NCBI GenBank assembly: GCA_000438015.1
Contig: FR901538.1
Location: 1-18,893, forward strand
Direction of reading: 5' to 3'
DNA length: 18,893 nucleotides
Source of the DNA: Coraliomargarita sp. CAG:312
GTDB taxonomy: Bacteria; Verrucomicrobiota; Verrucomicrobiia; Opitutales; Intestinicryptomonadaceae
The notes below the pieces were generated by a model. That model was not told the origin of the DNA and made no database searches. It saw nothing but the letters and a program-made list of their open reading frames with translations. Position numbers and translations under genes: made by a program. How positions within the stretch are numbered: position 1 is the stretch's first letter; the number at the start of each line of letters is the position of its first letter. Positions 15,828 to 18,893 of the stretch are shown here, piece by piece.

Positions 15828-16785
15828 TTCAAAACAAAAGTTTTCAAAAATGTTTTTTGTGTTGGCGATTCTATCCATTATTCTTGCGGGAATATACCTA
15901 TTCGGGAATCTGCCTGCAGAAACATGGGATTACAATATCCCGAGAAGGATAAACGTGCTTTTGGCAATTTTTGCCGTGGCAGCCGCAGTGGGATTGTCTT
16001 CGGTTACATTCCAGACAATTACATCAAACTACATTCTAACTCCAAGCATTATGGGATTGGACAACCTGTATGTATTTATACAAACTCTCATAATTTGTTT
16101 CTTCGGCGCGGGTGTAACGGACACGATTATAGGGCAAACAGAATTTCTGATAACGCTCGCCGTTATGATATTCGCATCTGCCGGAATTTTTCTTTTTATG
16201 TTCAAGCTCAATTCTGGGGATGTGTTCTCAGTAGTATTGTCCGGATTAGTTTTTGGGGCGGCATTTGGAGGGCTTTCAAACTTTATGCAGGTTATAATAG
16301 ATCCTAGCGAATTTTCCATATTGGAGGGGAGAATGTTCGCAAGTTTCAATAGAATCAATCTGCCGCTTCTGGGAATAAGCTCGCTGATAATTATAGGTGT
16401 ATTTTTCTGGATATCACAGGATTTTAAAAGTTTAGACGCTGTCACTCTCGGGAAAAACCATTCCATAGCCCTAGGTGTGCGCTACCATAAAATTGTTTTA
16501 AAAACGCTTGTTGCAGTATCGCTGCTTACTTCGGCTTCGACCGCGCTCGTTGGGCCTGTGACATTCCTTGGAATTTTAACCGTAAGCATCGCGCGCTTTG
16601 CCTTTCCGACCTACCGCCACGCAATACTTGTTCCCGGTTCCGTTCTTACGGGCGCATGCATTTTGATATCGGGCATTATCGCAACAGAACGCATATTGGA
16701 ATTCTCCGTGCCGCTGAGCGCGATAATAAATTTTATCGGCGGAATATGCTTTATATGTCTAGTACTAAAACTAAAGCGCGTATGA
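15820..16785 (+). CDS. ceuC: Ferric-siderophore ABC transporter permease (CeuC/YclO-like)
   Basis: This is the second FecCD-family permease, 321 residues with about nine to ten membrane helices. Typical segments are PRRINVLLAIFAVAAAVGLSSVTFQTIT, NYILTPSIMGLDNLYVFIQT, and the coupling segment GPVTFLGILTVSIARFAF. The ATG overlaps the end of the first permease by 8 bp, and AAAGG about 8 nt upstream is a good ribosome binding site. Together the two permeases form the heterodimeric channel through which the ferric-siderophore passes the inner membrane. The C-terminus overlaps the ATPase start. Confidence 0.92.
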   Translation: MPDSKQKFSKMFFVLAILSIILAGIYLFGNLPAETWDYNIPRRINVLLAIFAVAAAVGLSSVTFQTITSNYILTPSIMGLDNLYVFIQTLIICFFGAGVTDTIIGQTEFLITLAVMIFASAGIFLFMFKLNSGDVFSVVLSGLVFGAAFGGLSNFMQVIIDPSEFSILEGRMFASFNRINLPLLGISSLIIIGVFFWISQDFKSLDAVTLGKNHSIALGVRYHKIVLKTLVAVSLLTSASTALVGPVTFLGILTVSIARFAFPTYRHAILVPGSVLTGACILISGIIATERILEFSVPLSAIINFIGGICFICLVLKLKRV

Positions 16786-17540
16786 TATCAACAGAAAATA
16801 TTTCAAAGAAATACAAGAACGACTTCGCTCTAAAAGAAGTGTCCACAACTCTTCCCACAGGAAAGATTGTTGCTTTTATAGGAAGCAATGGAGCCGGGAA
16901 AAGCACGGTGTTAAACATAATCAGCCGACTGATTTCACCATCAACGGGAAACGTATATATAGACGGCAGAAAAATACCCCAATGGGAGACGGAAGAACTT
17001 GCAAAAAAGCTCACTATTCTCGGACAAAGCCTTCATTCAGAAGCTAGAATAACGGTCAAGGACTTGGTTGGGTTCGGAAGGTTTCCGCATTCCAAGGGCA
17101 ATATGGACGCCAAGGACAAAAAAGCCGTCGAAGATGCGCTGGCAATAACCGGAATTGAAGAATTAAAAGACAGATTTATAGACGAACTCTCCGGAGGACA
17201 GCGACAAATGGCATACATAGCCATGTCTATCGCCCAAGATACGCAATACATTCTTTTGGACGAACCTCTGAACAATTTGGACATGGGCAGAGCGGTAAAA
17301 ATTATGAAAATCATGCAACACTTGGTTAAGGAAAAATCAAAGACTGTTTTCATGGTAGTCCACGATATAAATTTCGTGTCTTTCTACGCCGACTATGTAC
17401 TGGCGTTTAAAAACGGTGAGCTCAAATACCAGGGGAAAACTGATTCCATAATGAAATCGGAAATCCTCAGCGATATCTACGACATAGAGATCTCCGTGGA
17501 GAACTACCGCGGAAAGAAAATTTGCATATATTATAAATAA
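16782..17540 (+). CDS. ceuD: Ferric-siderophore ABC transporter ATPase (CeuD/YclP-like)
   Basis: From the ATG at 16782 the protein has 252 residues, the usual length for YclP-type ATPases. All nucleotide-binding motifs are intact: Walker A GSNGAGKST (34-42), Q-loop Gln82, signature LSGGQ (136-140), Walker B YILLDEP (156-162) and switch His194. EPLNNLDM after Walker B is characteristic of the YclP/CeuD group. The start overlaps the permease stop as ATGA, indicating translational coupling; the frame is open upstream to 16656 but those codons lie inside the permease gene and are not homologous. It drives import by the two permeases. Confidence 0.95.
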   Translation: MISTENISKKYKNDFALKEVSTTLPTGKIVAFIGSNGAGKSTVLNIISRLISPSTGNVYIDGRKIPQWETEELAKKLTILGQSLHSEARITVKDLVGFGRFPHSKGNMDAKDKKAVEDALAITGIEELKDRFIDELSGGQRQMAYIAMSIAQDTQYILLDEPLNNLDMGRAVKIMKIMQHLVKEKSKTVFMVVHDINFVSFYADYVLAFKNGELKYQGKTDSIMKSEILSDIYDIEISVENYRGKKICIYYK

Positions 17541-17556
17541 TTAACTATCAAATATA

Positions 17557-18483
17557 ATGAAACCACTAATACTGAAAAAAATAAAACTGTCTTTATCCGT
17601 CGCAATTGCCCTAGCCGCAATTGCGCTATTATTAAAGTATTCCGCAAACGGAAACACTGCGCTCGAAGACCGGTCCATAAAGCCCAATCCCCAAAGGATT
17701 GCAGTGCTGGACTACGGAACATTGGATACTTTCGACGCATTGGGAATCAAAGCAAAACTCGCAGTTCCCAAGAACTATATGCCGTCCTATTTAAGCAAAT
17801 ACAAATCAAGCGAATACGAAAATATTGGAGGATTGAAAGAATTTAACCTTGAATCCATAAACGCGTTCAAGCCGGATTTAATTGTAATTTCGGCAAGGCA
17901 GCAAGACTATAAGAACAAGCTTGAGGAAATAGCCCCAGTTTATTTCGTAAAAACTTCAGTAGCAAAAGACCAGCTTGCCGAAACTATTAAAAACATAGAG
18001 TTTTTCGGCAAACTTTTCGGAGTTCCTGAAAAAGCCGATTTAGCGATAAAAGATATACGCGCCGACGTCGAGAGAACTAAAAGAAAAGCTAAAGAAAATC
18101 CGCTTAGAACTCTTGTTTTAATTGCAAATGACGGGAAAGTGTCAGCGTTCGGCTCCGGTTCGAGATTCGGAATGGTCCATGACGCATTAGGGCTTGTCCA
18201 AGCCGATCCCGGCATAAAAGTAGGGCGCCACGGACAGCTTGTTAATTTCGAATATATAGCAGAGTTAAACCCAGACTTGATACTTGTCGTAGACAGATCT
18301 GCCGCAATAGGCAAAAGCATAAAGAATACAAGAGTTCTAGACAATGCATTGGTTGGAAAAACAAACGCCGCAAAAAACAACCGCATAATAAAGTTGGATC
18401 CAGAATGCTGGTATCTGTCGGGTGGCGGAATAATATCCGTCAAAAAAATGATATCTGAAGTCGAGGAAGCTATCTCAAAATAA
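17557..18483 (+). CDS. ceuE: Ferric-catecholate-siderophore binding protein (CeuE/YclQ/FatB-like)
   Basis: This is a periplasmic substrate-binding protein of the FepB/CeuE cluster, 308 residues. The N-terminus has basic residues and a hydrophobic helix to about residue 27 but no lipobox cysteine, so it is either cleaved by signal peptidase I or stays membrane-anchored; many relatives are lipoproteins. Conserved blocks are QRIAVLDYGTLDTFDALGIK, MPSYLSKY, INAFKPDLIVISARQ and ILVVDRSAAIG. Ligand residues known from C. jejuni CeuE are kept: His225 and Tyr286 match H227 and Y288, Arg203 and Arg247 match R205 and R249, all with offset two, and Arg114 lies near R118. This predicts binding of ferric bis-catecholate or petrobactin-like siderophores. 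It is the last gene before the terminator. Confidence 0.93.
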   Translation: MKPLILKKIKLSLSVAIALAAIALLLKYSANGNTALEDRSIKPNPQRIAVLDYGTLDTFDALGIKAKLAVPKNYMPSYLSKYKSSEYENIGGLKEFNLESINAFKPDLIVISARQQDYKNKLEEIAPVYFVKTSVAKDQLAETIKNIEFFGKLFGVPEKADLAIKDIRADVERTKRKAKENPLRTLVLIANDGKVSAFGSGSRFGMVHDALGLVQADPGIKVGRHGQLVNFEYIAELNPDLILVVDRSAAIGKSIKNTRVLDNALVGKTNAAKNNRIIKLDPECWYLSGGGIISVKKMISEVEEAISK

Positions 18484-18509
18484 ATTTTTTATTATTGAAC
18501 TGGACAGCG

Positions 18510-18543
18510 GCATGCGCGTTTTCTTGCGCGCATGCTTTTTTTT
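18510..18543 (+). terminator. Strong intrinsic terminator of the iron operon
   Basis: A perfect 9-bp GC-rich stem, GCATGCGCG (18510-18518) and CGCGCATGC (18527-18535), with an 8-nt loop is followed directly by eight T residues (18536-18543). It lies 27 bp after the ceuE stop and ends the plus-strand operon. Confidence 0.9.
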
Positions 18544-18658
18544 AGATTGGACATAAGCTTGTAAAACTCTGTATGAGCGCCTTAAATTATATTGGTTTTG
18601 CATTGTAATGACGCTCTACATCTGATAGTTAATCAATTAAATATATAAATATCCATTG

Positions 18659-18893
18659 ATGAGAATAGCGATTTTTTATTCCTCCTTCTTGTAGGATTTG
18701 CCCATGCAAATTCAAAGCCCAACTTCGTGCTAATTATAGCCGACGATGTTTCTCCACAGGATATTGGAGTATTCGGTTCGGAAAATGCAAAAACCCCAAA
18801 TATACCAAAGATTGTGGAATGGGAGAAAAAAAAGAGGGCAAAGAGAATAAAAAATGTTCTACAATGCCCAATGTGTTAATCAAGGGATATAAG
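18659..18893 (+). pseudogene. Degraded sulfatase, 5' part only
   Basis: ATG at 18659 opens MRIAIF and then, after a T6 run (18672-18677), the frame ends at TAG (18692-18694). Shifting by one base at the T run gives a good signal peptide (LFLLLVGFAHA) and then the sulfatase N-terminus KPNFVLIIADDVSPQDIG, with the DD metal ligands, and ENAKTPNIPKI. The next section is a Lys/Arg-rich, poor match, and NVLQCPMC is followed by TAA (18877-18879) exactly where the catalytic CxPSR should stand; TCA AGG (Ser-Arg) follows. Thus there are at least two lesions: a frameshift in the leader and a loss at the active-site motif. No Shine-Dalgarno sequence is present. The gene continues past the window edge, so the state of the rest is unknown. 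Confidence 0.7.

Noticed and set aside
17940..18443. Minus-strand open frame of 167 codons opposite ceuE
   Set aside because: It is the antisense shadow of a strongly supported binding-protein gene; composition and lack of homology argue against coding.

Overview
The window looks like a chromosomal segment of a Gram-negative bacterium of the PVC group, most likely Verrucomicrobiota (Opitutales-like) or Lentisphaerota. The reasons are formylglycine-type sulfatases with a HEAT-like C-terminal tail, an outer-membrane porin, tripartite efflux and lipoproteins, a chorismatase/RidA-like enzyme of a kind I associate with Opitutales, moderate GC, and many start codons without a Shine-Dalgarno sequence. 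This placement is inference. No rRNA, tRNA, CRISPR array or insertion sequence was seen.

Layout. Positions 1-519 hold a terminator from an upstream gene and otherwise nothing recognisable. Positions 520-2384 (minus) hold a sulfatase gene with a good promoter and ribosome binding site, but its signal peptide is interrupted by an in-frame TAA. Positions 2724-8762 (minus) are a compact four-gene operon: MarR regulator, periplasmic adaptor, RND pump and TolC-type lipoprotein. Its promoter overlaps an array of CTAAA/TTTAG half-sites. Positions 9043-18483 (plus) are an iron locus read divergently from the efflux operon: a DtxR/MntR-family regulator, then an OprB-type porin, an imelysin lipoprotein, a three-haem DHOR (DUF1111) lipoprotein, a chorismatase/RidA-like enzyme, and a complete CeuBCDE/YclNOPQ-type ferric-siderophore ABC transporter, closed by a strong terminator at 18510-18543. 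Positions 18659-18893 hold the beginning of a second, clearly degraded sulfatase.

How the parts may work together. Three TTAG-N6-CTAA palindromes, one before dtxR and two before the porin, are good candidates for the metal-dependent operator. The last two lie inside an imperfect 29-bp direct repeat. The operon order suggests metal-repressed iron acquisition: outer-membrane entry through the porin, periplasmic iron handling by imelysin and the cytochrome, and inner-membrane import by CeuBCDE. No TonB-dependent receptor is encoded here. The binding protein keeps His225, Tyr286, Arg203 and Arg247 at a constant offset of two from the ferric-catecholate ligands of Campylobacter CeuE. The most interesting point is the joining of a porin, an imelysin/DHOR pair and a chorismatase-like enzyme to this transporter under one metalloregulator. 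The divergent efflux pump could be a siderophore or aryl-acid exporter, but nothing in the sequence proves it.
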